DNA of 64,000 bases from Crocinitomicaceae bacterium. GTDB taxonomy: Bacteria; Bacteroidota; Bacteroidia; Flavobacteriales_D; Crocinitomicaceae. The notes beneath the pieces are model-generated. The model was not told the DNA's origin and did no database searches. It saw nothing but the letters and a program-made list of their open reading frames with translations. Shown here piece by piece: positions 25,679 through 35,170 of the stretch. Within the stretch, counting starts at the first letter, position 1. Each line of letters begins with the position of its first letter. Where the stretch lies: assembly GCA_021325675.1 (NCBI GenBank), contig JAJTCM010000004.1, positions 220,043 through 284,042 of the forward strand, in the 5' to 3' direction. The position numbers and the translations under genes are program-made.

Positions 25679-26695
25679 ATGAAACGAATTTTAATCACCG
25701 GGGGAGCTGGCTTCATCGGCTCGAATTTTGTCAACTGGTTTTATGACCGTTACCCGGATTATGCACTCGTCAACCTGGATAAGCTGACTTATGCCGGCGA
25801 TTTGCGCAACCTGGACGGCCTGGAAGACAATGCCCGCTATACTTTTGTTCAGGGCGACATTTGCGACCGGCCGCTGCTTGAAAAGCTTTTCACTGATTTT
25901 CAAATTCACGGGGTGATCCATTTTGCCGCTGAATCCCACGTCGATAATTCGATTACCGGCCCGGAAGCTTTTATTCAAACCAATATCAACGGAACGTTTA
26001 CCTTGCTGGACGTTGCCCGTAAATTCTGGATGGAACAGCCTTTTGAGCTGCGCGAAGAATTTGAAGGTGCCCGTTTTTTACATGTTTCAACCGATGAGGT
26101 GTATGGAACGCTGGGAAAAACAGGTTTGTTCACCGAAGAAACGCCTTATGCGCCCAACAGCCCTTACAGCGCTTCCAAAGCAGGCAGCGATATGCTTGTG
26201 CGGAGCTATTTCCATACATACGGCCTTCCTGTTGTTACAAGCAATTGCTCAAATAATTACGGACCTAAACAGCACGATGAAAAGCTGATCCCGACAATCA
26301 TCCGCAAAGCCCTGAAACTGGAAAGCATCCCGATTTACGGTGACGGAAGGAATATCCGTGACTGGCTCTACGTGCTCGATCATTGCAAAGGGATCGACCT
26401 GGTATTCCACAAAGGAAAGCTGGGCGAAACATATAATATCGGCGGCCGGAACGAACGGGACAACGTGTATATCGCAGAGCGTATCACAGCGATCCTGGAC
26501 GATAAAAAACCGCGCCTGGACGGAAAATCTTACGGTGAGCTCATCACTTTTGTAAGTGACCGGCCGGGACATGACCGCAGATACGCTATCGATGCATCAA
26601 AAATTGAACAGCAGCTCGGATGGAATGCAGAGGAAAATTTCGAAACCGGTATCCTCAAGACAGTTGACTGGTATTTAGAGAAATTTGCGATCTGA
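25679..26695 (+). CDS. rmlB: dTDP-glucose 4,6-dehydratase
   Basis: Product of 338 residues. Extended SDR: NAD motif GGAGFIGSNF (8-17), STDEVYG with catalytic Thr-Asp-Glu, and the YSASK box with Tyr and Lys near 163 and 167. C-terminal DRPGHDRRYAIDASKI is the usual substrate-end motif. Converts dTDP-glucose to dTDP-4-keto-6-deoxyglucose for RmlC. Gap of 27 bases after rmlC. Confidence 0.96.
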   Translation: MKRILITGGAGFIGSNFVNWFYDRYPDYALVNLDKLTYAGDLRNLDGLEDNARYTFVQGDICDRPLLEKLFTDFQIHGVIHFAAESHVDNSITGPEAFIQTNINGTFTLLDVARKFWMEQPFELREEFEGARFLHVSTDEVYGTLGKTGLFTEETPYAPNSPYSASKAGSDMLVRSYFHTYGLPVVTSNCSNNYGPKQHDEKLIPTIIRKALKLESIPIYGDGRNIRDWLYVLDHCKGIDLVFHKGKLGETYNIGGRNERDNVYIAERITAILDDKKPRLDGKSYGELITFVSDRPGHDRRYAIDASKIEQQLGWNAEENFETGILKTVDWYLEKFAI

Positions 26696-26961
26696 CCCAA
26701 CGGGGGATATTGCCCTTTAAACGTTAAATTCGATATAGATAACGAAAAAAATTAACTATATTTGGCCTCTTAAAAGCAGCAGGCTTAAAAGATTTTTTTT
26801 GTCTTTTGTTTTAGGGGTAATCGCCCTGAATATTGTCCTGTAATTGTAAATCAAAAAAATCAATTGCAGGAAACCACGGAAATATGCGAAAGAAACCACT
26901 GTAAATTATTGATTATAAAGGATCAAGGAAGGATTGGTGGAGAAATGATGGTAAGTAAAGT
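26696..26961 (+). promoter_or_regulatory. long intergenic leader with promoter box and hairpin
   Basis: The largest gap inside the polysaccharide locus. TATATTTG at 26757-26764 fits a -7 element (no good -33 box), leaving a leader of about 190 bases before the ATG at 26962. In it, a 10-base-pair stem CCTGTAATTG / CAATTGCAGG (26837-26846 with 26861-26870, one G-T pair) encloses a 14-base A-rich loop, and a smaller AGGG/CCCT hairpin lies at 26813-26827. CTTAAAAG occurs twice (near 26769 and 26784). No open frame. It likely separates two transcription units and may hold an attenuation or regulatory structure. Confidence 0.5.
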
Positions 26962-27918
26962 ATGAAGAAAATAATTGTTACGGGAGGTGCTGGCTTCATC
27001 GGCTCCAATCTGGTGGAGACCCTGCTGAACGATGAACGTGTTTCACACGTCAGGATAATTGACAATCTTTCCAATGGCTACTACGAAAATATCGTGGAAT
27101 TTGAATCACATCCGAAATTTGAGTTTTTTAAGGAAGACATTCGCGATTACGATAAAATGGTGGAGCTGACAGCCGGTTTTGATGCTGTTTCACACCAGGC
27201 GGCACTTGGTTCTGTTCCGCGCTCGATTGAAAACCCGATGATGACCACCCAGGTGAATATCGACGGGACCCTCAATGTTTTACATGCTGCAGTACACAAT
27301 AAAATTGAACGCGTTATCCTCGCCTGCTCGTCCAGCACGTATGGAGACAGCAAGGAACAGCCTAAAGTTGAGGAGCGCATCGGGAAACCGCTGAGCCCTT
27401 ACGCCGTGACTAAATTTGCCGTTGAGCAATTCGCCGATGTGTTTCACAAAACCTATGGCTTAAATTATATCGGATTGCGTTATTTCAATGTTTTCGGTCC
27501 CAAACAAAGCCCGACAAACCCATACGCGGCCGTGATCCCGATCTTTTGCAGGGCTTTCATCGATGGAAAAATCCCGCACATCAACGGCGACGGAACAACA
27601 TCCCGTGATTTTACTTATGTAGACAATGCCGTACAGGCTAATATGCTCGCTTTGTTCACCGAAGATGCGAACGCCCTGAACAGTGTTTACAACATGGCTT
27701 GCGGTGAACAAACGTCGCTGAACCAAATGGTGGAGATCCTCAACAGGATCAGTGGAAAATCCATTCAGCCAAGCTACGGCCCCGAGCGCGCCGGTGACGT
27801 CAAACATTCGATGGCATCAATTGATAAAATCCGTGAATTTTTAGGATATGAACCTAAGGTGAAAATCCGCGAAGGTTTGGAAACGGTGTACAAATGGTAC
27901 GAGGCGAACGAAAACTGA
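26962..27918 (+). CDS. UDP-N-acetylglucosamine 4-epimerase-like SDR (WbpP/TviC-like)
   Basis: Product of 318 residues. NAD motif GGAGFIGSNLVE (8-19), the QAALGSVPRSIENP stretch (near 78-91) and CSSSTYGDS are those of WbpP-type enzymes that interconvert UDP-GlcNAc and UDP-GalNAc (or their uronic acids); active-site Tyr and Lys are in PYAVTK near 147-151. The QAALGSVPRS loop marks the branch accepting N-acetylated substrates. It heads the second part of the locus after a long leader and lies just upstream of the Wzz-like and WecB/WecC genes, so it likely supplies a GalNAc-type or epimerised precursor. Confidence 0.85.
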   Translation: MKKIIVTGGAGFIGSNLVETLLNDERVSHVRIIDNLSNGYYENIVEFESHPKFEFFKEDIRDYDKMVELTAGFDAVSHQAALGSVPRSIENPMMTTQVNIDGTLNVLHAAVHNKIERVILACSSSTYGDSKEQPKVEERIGKPLSPYAVTKFAVEQFADVFHKTYGLNYIGLRYFNVFGPKQSPTNPYAAVIPIFCRAFIDGKIPHINGDGTTSRDFTYVDNAVQANMLALFTEDANALNSVYNMACGEQTSLNQMVEILNRISGKSIQPSYGPERAGDVKHSMASIDKIREFLGYEPKVKIREGLETVYKWYEANEN

Positions 27919-27949
27919 TAAGAGATTATTTGAGACTAACAAAAGAGTT

Positions 27950-28972
27950 ATGAAAGCGAAAAATGATATACAGAGTTTCCTGGGCAAGATAAAAGATTTT
28001 GTCCGTCTTCTGTTGGACTACAAGAAAACCGTCATCGTTTTTGTATTGCTGGGATGCGCTTTAGGAGTAGCAGCCAGCTTTATGTCAAAGAGAACTTATT
28101 CTTCGAAGCTGAGCTTTATCCTGGATGACGACAAGGGGCAAAGCGCGCTGACTTCCCTGGCGAATACATTTTTGATCGGGTCTTCCAATTCTTCCGGTTT
28201 GTTTAATATTTCCGGGATGATCGATTACCTGCAAACGCGCACCGTTGTTGAAAAAGCCCTGCTCACCCCGGTGAAAAGCTCCAAACAAAGCTATGCACAG
28301 CTTTATATCGAAAACGGCGGGCTGAAAGATTTTGCCAAAGAGCATAAGCTTGTTTACAAAGTGAACGAACCGAGGGAGAAATTTTCCCGGGAGAAAGATA
28401 GTTTGCTCGGCGTAATTTTCAAAGAGCTCGAAAAAGAGATCAAAATCGAGCAGCCGAATATCGAAAGCTCCATTATTTCTATTAAGATGAAGAGCCAGAG
28501 TGAGCTTTTCTCCAAAGAGTTCCCGGAAGCCTTGCTCGATGTGGCGGCTGAAGATTATACGAAGACCAAAACTTCCAAAATTGCCAAGAACGTCAACACG
28601 ATGCAGCACCAGGCCGATTCGGTGAGAAATGAGCTGAACAGGGCTTTGATGAGTGCGGCTGTAAAATCTGACGATGTGTTCGGGCTCAACCCGGCCTTTA
28701 ATTCCCGCAGGGTTCCTTCAACGAAAAGCCAGATCGACGTGCAGGCAAACACGGCCATACTCACTGAGCTGGTGAAAAACCTCGAAATTTCCAAGCTGGA
28801 TTTATTGAACCAAACCCCTTTGATCCAAATCATTGACCGGCCTATTTTGCCGCTGGAAAACAAAAAAATGGGGAAAGTTAAAGGCTTTGTCATTGGCGGC
28901 GTACTGGCATTCATCCTGGTGTCCGTGCTGCTGATCGTCCTCAAAAATTTAAAAACTGAAGAGAAGAAATGA
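27950..28972 (+). CDS. Wzz-like chain-length / co-polymerase protein without kinase domain
   Basis: Product of 340 residues. A TM segment near 24-45 (TVIVFVLLGCALGVAASFM), a ~250-residue periplasmic part with a coiled-coil-like stretch near 210-240, a PxxP-type element before TM2 (DRPILPLENKKMGK) and a second TM near 310-332 give the Wzz/PCP plan. It ends right after TM2; no Walker-type BY-kinase domain and no tyrosine tail are present, and no separate kinase gene is in the window. It should set chain length together with the polymerase at 32679. Overlaps the next gene by 4 bases. Confidence 0.82.
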   Translation: MKAKNDIQSFLGKIKDFVRLLLDYKKTVIVFVLLGCALGVAASFMSKRTYSSKLSFILDDDKGQSALTSLANTFLIGSSNSSGLFNISGMIDYLQTRTVVEKALLTPVKSSKQSYAQLYIENGGLKDFAKEHKLVYKVNEPREKFSREKDSLLGVIFKELEKEIKIEQPNIESSIISIKMKSQSELFSKEFPEALLDVAAEDYTKTKTSKIAKNVNTMQHQADSVRNELNRALMSAAVKSDDVFGLNPAFNSRRVPSTKSQIDVQANTAILTELVKNLEISKLDLLNQTPLIQIIDRPILPLENKKMGKVKGFVIGGVLAFILVSVLLIVLKNLKTEEKK

Positions 28973-30090
28973 AAAAATGCTTATTCATATTTGGAACCAG
29001 GCCGGAAGCAATCAAGATGGCCCCGGTAATCCACGAGTTTAAAAAAGAAACAAGTTTTGACACACGGGTTTGCGTAACTGCCCAGCACCGCGAAATGCTG
29101 GACCAGGTGCTCGACTTTTTCAATATTTCAGTGGATTATGACCTGAACCTCATGCGCCCGGGCCAAAACCTGTACGGGTTGACAGCGCTCATCATCACGG
29201 AGCTGAAAGCTGTACTCGAGGATTTCAACCCGGATTACGTATTCGTTCACGGTGACACGACAACGACGATGGCTTCCAGCCTGGCAGCTTTTTACAACGG
29301 TTCCAAAGTGTGCCACGTAGAAGCCGGTTTGCGGACATTCAACAAGCGTTCGCCTTTCCCGGAGGAAATCAACCGCGTGGTGACCGGTCATATCGCAGAT
29401 TATCACTTTGCACCGACGGTTACTTCAGCGGGTAACCTGAAAAACGAAAACATTGCCGAAAAAGATATTTTAATTACCGGTAACACGGTGATCGATGCGC
29501 TGATCGAAAGTGTGGAAAAAGTAAATTCCGCTGATTTTACTTCCAATGAGATTGAAAAGCTGAAAAAAGTAGCGCAGCTCGACAAGCAAATCATCCTGGT
29601 AACCGGCCACCGCCGCGAAAACCACGGGGATGGCTTTTTGAACATTTGCAAGGCTTTGAAAGAGATCGCGGACACGGCTGAGAATGTACAGATCATTTAC
29701 CCGGTGCATTTGAACCCGAACGTTCAGAAACCGGTATACGACCTGCTTTCCAACAACCCGAATATCGCATTGATCGATCCGCTTCCGTATGAAGCTTTCG
29801 TTTGGCTGATGGATAAATCGAAACTGATTATCACAGACAGCGGCGGCGTGCAGGAAGAAGCGCCAAGCCTCGGCAAGCCGGTACTCGTTATGCGCGATAC
29901 GACGGAAAGACCGGAAGCGGTTGACGCCGGAACAGTAATCCTCGTGGGCACCGACCCGGAGCTGATCGTAAAAGAAACGCTCGATTTGCTGGGCAACACG
30001 AAAAGATACGAAGAAATGAGCTTGCTCCACAATCCTTACGGGGACGGGGACGCCAGCTTGAAAATCAGGAACTTTATCAAAAATTTATAA
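28969..30090 (+). CDS. wecB: UDP-N-acetylglucosamine 2-epimerase (non-hydrolysing)
   Basis: Product of 373 residues, standard length, GT-B-like fold. N-terminal GTRPEAIKMAPVIHEF (9-24), VHGDTTTTMA, HVEAGLRTF, and TGHRRENHG (near 211-219) are the hallmark motifs, and the C-terminal SGGVQEEAPSLGKPVLVMR carries the UDP-binding Glu pair. It converts UDP-GlcNAc to UDP-ManNAc, which the next gene oxidises. Tightly coupled to both neighbours. Confidence 0.96.
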   Translation: MKKCLFIFGTRPEAIKMAPVIHEFKKETSFDTRVCVTAQHREMLDQVLDFFNISVDYDLNLMRPGQNLYGLTALIITELKAVLEDFNPDYVFVHGDTTTTMASSLAAFYNGSKVCHVEAGLRTFNKRSPFPEEINRVVTGHIADYHFAPTVTSAGNLKNENIAEKDILITGNTVIDALIESVEKVNSADFTSNEIEKLKKVAQLDKQIILVTGHRRENHGDGFLNICKALKEIADTAENVQIIYPVHLNPNVQKPVYDLLSNNPNIALIDPLPYEAFVWLMDKSKLIITDSGGVQEEAPSLGKPVLVMRDTTERPEAVDAGTVILVGTDPELIVKETLDLLGNTKRYEEMSLLHNPYGDGDASLKIRNFIKNL

Positions 30091-30102
30091 ATAAAAACAC
30101 CT

Positions 30103-31308
30103 ATGAGTCAAAATGTAGTAATGATCGGTTTAGGTTACATTGGATTGCCTACTGCTGCCTTAATCGCCAAAAACCAAATTCATGTTCACGGAGTTGATAT
30201 CAACCAGCACGTCGTTGATACGATTAACAAAGGACAAATCCATATTGTTGAGCCTGAGCTTGATATCGCGGTTTCAGACGCAGTAAAAGCCGGCTATCTG
30301 AAAGCAGACACCAAGCCAATCGAGGCGGGAGCTTACCTGATTGTGGTGCCAACACCTTTCAAAGCGAAAAACGAGCCGGATATTTCTTATGTTGAAGCAG
30401 CAACGAAGGCGGTTTTGCCTTTATTGAAAGCAGGCGACCTCTACATCATTGAATCCACGTCCCCTGTTGGAACGACGGAAAAAATGATGGAGCTGATCTA
30501 CAGCGAAAGACCGGAGCTGAAAGACCAGTTACATATTGCTTACTGTCCTGAGCGTGTTTTGCCTGGAAATGTGATGTATGAATTGGTAAACAACGACCGC
30601 GTAATCGGTGGTGTGGACGATAAGTCAACGGATAAAGCGATTGAGTTTTACAGCCGTTTTGTTTCCGGTAAATTGCACAGAACAAATGCAAGGACTGCCG
30701 AAATGTGTAAGCTCGTGGAGAACTCTTCCCGCGACGTACAGATTGCTTTTGCCAACGAGCTTTCTTTGATCTGCGACAAAGCAGGGATCAATGTCTGGGA
30801 GCTGATCGAGCTGGCAAACAAACACCCGCGTGTAAACATCCTGCAGCCTGGCTGTGGTGTGGGCGGACATTGTATCGCAGTCGACCCGTACTTCATCGTA
30901 GCGGAATACCCGATGGAATCCAAAATTATCGGTACGGCGCGTGAAATCAACAATTACAAATCTTTCTGGTGTGCGGAGAAAATCCAGAACGCCAAATTGG
31001 AGTTTGAATTGAAAAACGGAAGAAAGCCAAGCGTAGCCCTGATGGGACTTGCTTTCAAACCGGACATCGATGATTTGCGCGAATCCCCGGCGAAATATAT
31101 TGCCCAGCGTGTTTTGCAAAATAACAGCAACGAAGATCATTACATCGTTGAGCCGAACGTGGACGAGCACAAAGTTTTCAAGCTGACGGATTATAAAGAG
31201 GCAGTAGAAAAAGCGGATATCATTGCTTTCCTGGTGGCCCACAAACAATTCAAGAACCTCGACCTGAGCGGTAAAACCGTGCTTGATTTCTGCGGGGTGA
31301 TAAAATAG
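30103..31308 (+). CDS. wecC: UDP-N-acetyl-D-mannosamine dehydrogenase
   Basis: Product of 401 residues. NAD-binding GLGYIGLPTAALIAKN near the N-terminus, ESTSPVGTTE, the substrate-domain PRVNILQPGCGVGGHCIAVD with the catalytic Cys near 259, and the C-terminal FKPDIDDLRESPA are typical of WecC rather than of UDP-glucose dehydrogenases. It oxidises UDP-ManNAc to UDP-ManNAcA with two NAD+. With wecB it gives the polymer an N-acetylmannosaminuronic acid, consistent with the lyase-like genes further on. Confidence 0.95.
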   Translation: MSQNVVMIGLGYIGLPTAALIAKNQIHVHGVDINQHVVDTINKGQIHIVEPELDIAVSDAVKAGYLKADTKPIEAGAYLIVVPTPFKAKNEPDISYVEAATKAVLPLLKAGDLYIIESTSPVGTTEKMMELIYSERPELKDQLHIAYCPERVLPGNVMYELVNNDRVIGGVDDKSTDKAIEFYSRFVSGKLHRTNARTAEMCKLVENSSRDVQIAFANELSLICDKAGINVWELIELANKHPRVNILQPGCGVGGHCIAVDPYFIVAEYPMESKIIGTAREINNYKSFWCAEKIQNAKLEFELKNGRKPSVALMGLAFKPDIDDLRESPAKYIAQRVLQNNSNEDHYIVEPNVDEHKVFKLTDYKEAVEKADIIAFLVAHKQFKNLDLSGKTVLDFCGVIK

Positions 31309-31333
31309 TAATACAAAAGAAGGGGATCCGGGG

Positions 31334-32689
31334 GTGCTGAAGCAAATATTTAAATACGGTTTTATTGAAGCGATCGCTAAAGGCCTGAATAAGCTGTTGT
31401 TTCTCGTTCTCCCGATCTTTATTCACACAATAGATTATGGTAAAATAAGCTTGCTGGTTTCCATTGAGCTTGTTTTACCTTTCATTACGCTCCTGGGCTT
31501 TGATAAAACGGTGATCCGCTTTTACAGCTCCAAGGAGCTTTTCGTGCTTTTTGAAGATACGATCAACGTATCCATCAAATGGGTGCATATTTTCCTGGCT
31601 GCGCTGGTTGGGATCTGCTACCTCGCCGGTTTTAACCACTTTGTGGGGCTCAATATTTTCCCGGATATTTTCCTGATCCTGCTCCTCGTTTATCTGCAGG
31701 GGAAAAACACCATTTTTGTTGGGATGCTGCGTGTGAATGAACAGCACATGGCCTATTTCAAAAACCGGATCATCCTGCAGTTCTCCAAATTCATTGCAGT
31801 GATCCTGTTTACGTATTTTACACGCAGCTACCTGGGGTATCTTTACGGCTCGATCATCGGGATCCTGATCGTCAACCTGCTGTTTGTGATCCAGTACAAG
31901 AACTTCAAGATCATGGGCTCTTTCAGCAAGGAAACGTTCTCCAAGCTGCTGCTGTTTTCCTGGCCTTTTATTTTCCACGGGGTTTCCATCAACCTTTTGG
32001 GAAATGCCGACAAGTTCATCCTGGAATCGTATTTGTCGCTCGAAGAAGTAGGACTTTATACCTTTGCTTATTCAATCGGGTCGGCGATGATCTTTTCCTT
32101 TATTGGTGTTTCGGTTTTCGTTGAGCCGCTGATTTACAAAGAAACAGACGATAAAAAACGCAAGCTCCTCGTTGACAAATTTTTGTTCTATACAATGCTT
32201 TTCGGGATTCTTGCCTACATAGCGATTTCCTTCATCAGTGATTTTTTTATTGAAGATATCTATTCTGAAAAATACCGCCAGGTTTCCACGTATATCCCGC
32301 TGATTGCGATTTCATACATTATCTATCCCTACTACCTGATGTCGAACTACAACCTGACATTTGACAAAAAAACCAAAACGATTGCCTTTGTTTCGATTTT
32401 CAACGCGCTGCTCAACATTTTACTGAATGTGCTGTTCGTTCCGAAGTTCGGGATCATTGCTTCCGTTTTCTCAAACATTGCATCATACATTATCCAATCC
32501 ATCTTATTCGTATTTGTTTCTTCAAGCTATAAAATGACTAAGGATTTACTGGAAGTGACGATTTTCGGGTTAATTATTTTCCTGCTGTCTTTTTTCCAGG
32601 TGCACTACTTCTTTGTTTCGCTTGTGTTATTAACGTTTACCCTGTATATCTACTTATATAAGGTCAAAGGCATTTTAAATGAAAGGTAA
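31334..32689 (+). CDS. Wzx-type lipid-linked oligosaccharide flippase
   Basis: Product of 451 residues from a GTG start with an AGGGG just upstream. About 12-14 hydrophobic helices run the full length with short polar loops, and the N-terminal KYGFIEAIAKGLNKLLFLVL plus central NLLGNADKFILESYLS match the MOP/polysaccharide transporter (Wzx) fold. It would flip the undecaprenyl-linked repeat unit to the periplasm. It lies between the sugar-nucleotide genes and the polymerase and overlaps the latter by 11 bases. Confidence 0.87.
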   Translation: MLKQIFKYGFIEAIAKGLNKLLFLVLPIFIHTIDYGKISLLVSIELVLPFITLLGFDKTVIRFYSSKELFVLFEDTINVSIKWVHIFLAALVGICYLAGFNHFVGLNIFPDIFLILLLVYLQGKNTIFVGMLRVNEQHMAYFKNRIILQFSKFIAVILFTYFTRSYLGYLYGSIIGILIVNLLFVIQYKNFKIMGSFSKETFSKLLLFSWPFIFHGVSINLLGNADKFILESYLSLEEVGLYTFAYSIGSAMIFSFIGVSVFVEPLIYKETDDKKRKLLVDKFLFYTMLFGILAYIAISFISDFFIEDIYSEKYRQVSTYIPLIAISYIIYPYYLMSNYNLTFDKKTKTIAFVSIFNALLNILLNVLFVPKFGIIASVFSNIASYIIQSILFVFVSSSYKMTKDLLEVTIFGLIIFLLSFFQVHYFFVSLVLLTFTLYIYLYKVKGILNER

Positions 32690-34040
32690 TTACAATACAA
32701 CGATTGTTTCATTCCTATTATTTATACTGTGTTTTGTTTTTTCGAGGGAAGAAATAATACAGTACGGCCACTGGCTTTACCTGGCGCAGCTGATTTCGGT
32801 ATTTTCATTTTATTTCAAGCAGCCAAATAATTTCGTGCTGTTTTTTTCACCGAGCTTCCTGACAATACTCTACCTGAATATCAGCTTTTGTCTAGGTCAT
32901 ATTGTGGTTTCGCAGGGAATCGGCTTCGATTTAGTGTATTACCGCCTGTTCAGCCGTTTTGAGAACGTGAACTTCATTACTTTTTTCTTCCTGTTGTGCA
33001 GCTGGGTGGTTTTCATTGCCTTTCCCTATAATTCCGTTGACCTGCCGCCCGCTAAAGAAAAAACACCCGAATATCCGAAAGTGAAGATCATCATTTTGCT
33101 GTGTATGCTTTTCGCGCTGAATTTTGTTTCGATCGATTTGTCCTTCCTCGGTGGCGGAGGTGATTTCAGCTACGTGTTCAAGCTGGCGATTGCCATCATC
33201 ATCGTAAAATTGGTTTCAGACCAGAAATTATTGGTCAAGCTGGTTTATTACATGCTGGTGATTGCGGTTTTCCTGATGGGCAACTTCAACAGCAAGCGTG
33301 AAATCATGTATGTTTTGATCCTGATGCTGTTTTACGAATTTGCTAAAAACCGGGTCCAGTTTAAATTGAAGATGCGCCAGTTTCTCTTCGCGGTTGGTGG
33401 GTTCTCGCTGGTCTTTGCGATGATCATCGTTTCGTCGATCATGCGGGGCTATGGAAATTTCAATGTGAAAAACCCGCTGGAAGCAGCAACACACGTGTTT
33501 GATTATGTTGGCTCGGATTATGCGATGGACGCCATGGTAGCCAACTTTGAGCTCGCGCCGGTTTACGGAAATTCCAGCAATGCCATCAACTATGTGTACA
33601 GCGGCGACGTCGATGTTCTATACGGCTCAACATTCTACAAATTTTTCTTCATCCCAATCCCGCGGAGCATTTTGGAGGATAAGCCGAACAGCATGATCGA
33701 CACTTATACGCAGCGTTTTTCACCCAGCTTTCGCTCGATTGGGGGATCCTTCCCGATTGTGATCTACGCCGAAAGCTTCTGGAATTTTTTCTACCTGGCG
33801 CCGGTGTTCCTCTTTTTCCTCTTCAAGTTTCTCAATATCTTTTACCTGAAGATGGTCCGCTCGGTTTATGAAAAAAAAATGATAGTCAGGGACCTTTTCC
33901 TGATTTATTTATATGTAACGATTATCCAGTTTATCCGGGGTTCGGGGATCGAAATCTGGCTGATTTATGGAATTTTATCGTTACCGGTAATTTATTTTAT
34001 ATTAAAAGTGTTTAATTTAAAGACAGATGAACAGGATTAA
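32679..34040 (+). CDS. Wzy-type polysaccharide polymerase (O-antigen polymerase-like)
   Basis: Product of 453 residues with about 11 TM helices and one large periplasmic loop (about residues 260-355) containing YGSTFYKFFFIPIPRS and RFSPSFRSIGGSF, the layout of Wzy polymerases. Sequence conservation in this family is low, so the call rests on topology, on the loop, and on its place right after the flippase. It would join repeat units in the periplasm. Overlaps the next gene by 14 bases. Confidence 0.8.
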   Translation: MKGNYNTTIVSFLLFILCFVFSREEIIQYGHWLYLAQLISVFSFYFKQPNNFVLFFSPSFLTILYLNISFCLGHIVVSQGIGFDLVYYRLFSRFENVNFITFFFLLCSWVVFIAFPYNSVDLPPAKEKTPEYPKVKIIILLCMLFALNFVSIDLSFLGGGGDFSYVFKLAIAIIIVKLVSDQKLLVKLVYYMLVIAVFLMGNFNSKREIMYVLILMLFYEFAKNRVQFKLKMRQFLFAVGGFSLVFAMIIVSSIMRGYGNFNVKNPLEAATHVFDYVGSDYAMDAMVANFELAPVYGNSSNAINYVYSGDVDVLYGSTFYKFFFIPIPRSILEDKPNSMIDTYTQRFSPSFRSIGGSFPIVIYAESFWNFFYLAPVFLFFLFKFLNIFYLKMVRSVYEKKMIVRDLFLIYLYVTIIQFIRGSGIEIWLIYGILSLPVIYFILKVFNLKTDEQD

Positions 34041-35169
34041 GCTGGTTATTTTGTACCAGGTCATATTTTCGTACAGGTTGCCGATCTACAACCGCATTTC
34101 CAATATTCCGGGAATCGATTTTGAATTGTGGCACTGCCCGGACATGCCCGGAACTAAAAAAATGAATGCCAAAGGGGCGAAAAATTTCAAAACCCGGGTG
34201 CTGCGCACCGTTTTCAAGAAGTTTCAGACGAACAATTCGGACAACGTCATGCCCGTGAGCTTTTTCCTGTTTACGAAGCTGGTTTTCAAAAACCCGCAAA
34301 TCGTTTTGTCTGAAGGGACTTCCTCGATCTACAACAGCAGCATTGCTTTTCTTTACTGTAAGATTTTTCGCAAAAAATTCATCTGGTGGAGCTTAGGCGA
34401 ATTAAAAAACCGCGAATACCAGGGCTTACGCAAAAAGCTCAATTCCTGGGTCCAGTATATCGAAAAAAACGCCGATGCGATTTTTACTTACAGCTCGCAG
34501 GGGGAACAGTATTTCCTGCGCCAGGGCATCAAGCCGGAAAAAATTTTCAAAGCGGTGAACGTGATTGATACCGACATTCGCCTGGAACAGATCAGCAAGC
34601 TGGATGCTTCGCAATTGAAGCGGGACGATAAATTCAACCTCGTGTTTGTAGGCTCTATTATCCAGGAGAAAAACCTGAAGCTCGTTTTCCAGGTGCTTTC
34701 AAAACTTCACGCCAAACACCCGGATGCTTTCCGTTTTCACATTATCGGCGACGGAAACTATCTGCCAACGCTGAAAGAAGAGTTCCTGGAATTCCCGGAT
34801 ATCCGCGATATCGTAACTTTCCACGGCAGGGTAGAGGACAAGCTGAGCGAATTGCTCGTTGGTTGTGACCTGCTCGTTTTACCCGGTTTGGGCGGTTTAT
34901 CCATTTCCGAAGGCATGGTCCACGGCCTGCCGGTGATCTGCGGGGTAGCCGACGGTTCCGAAAATGACCTGATTGATGACCGCAACGGTTTTGTGCTGGA
35001 AGATATGAGCGAAGAAAACCTGCAGGAAAAAATTGAATTGCTTTACAACGATCGCGCTTTGTTGCAGCAGATGAAAACAAACGCACTCGAAAAAATTAAA
35101 CACGAATACAGCATCGGGAATTACATGAACGTGCTGCAAAATTGCATTGAATCCGTAAAAAAGAAATAA
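34027..35169 (+). CDS. Family 4 glycosyltransferase (GT-B)
   Basis: Product of 380 residues. The C-terminal half has the GT-B donor motif: FVGSIIQEKNLKLVFQVL, FHIIGDGNYL, FHGRVEDKLSELL and GLGGLSISEGMVHGLPVICG with the EX7E-type pair. The N-terminal half (LVILYQVIFSYRLPIYNRI) is the usual Bacteroidota acceptor domain. It should add one sugar to the lipid-linked unit in the cytoplasm; donor not predictable. Starts 14 bases inside the polymerase gene and is followed after one base by the hexapeptide gene. Confidence 0.85.
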   Translation: MNRIKLVILYQVIFSYRLPIYNRISNIPGIDFELWHCPDMPGTKKMNAKGAKNFKTRVLRTVFKKFQTNNSDNVMPVSFFLFTKLVFKNPQIVLSEGTSSIYNSSIAFLYCKIFRKKFIWWSLGELKNREYQGLRKKLNSWVQYIEKNADAIFTYSSQGEQYFLRQGIKPEKIFKAVNVIDTDIRLEQISKLDASQLKRDDKFNLVFVGSIIQEKNLKLVFQVLSKLHAKHPDAFRFHIIGDGNYLPTLKEEFLEFPDIRDIVTFHGRVEDKLSELLVGCDLLVLPGLGGLSISEGMVHGLPVICGVADGSENDLIDDRNGFVLEDMSEENLQEKIELLYNDRALLQQMKTNALEKIKHEYSIGNYMNVLQNCIESVKKK

Positions 35170-35170
35170 T

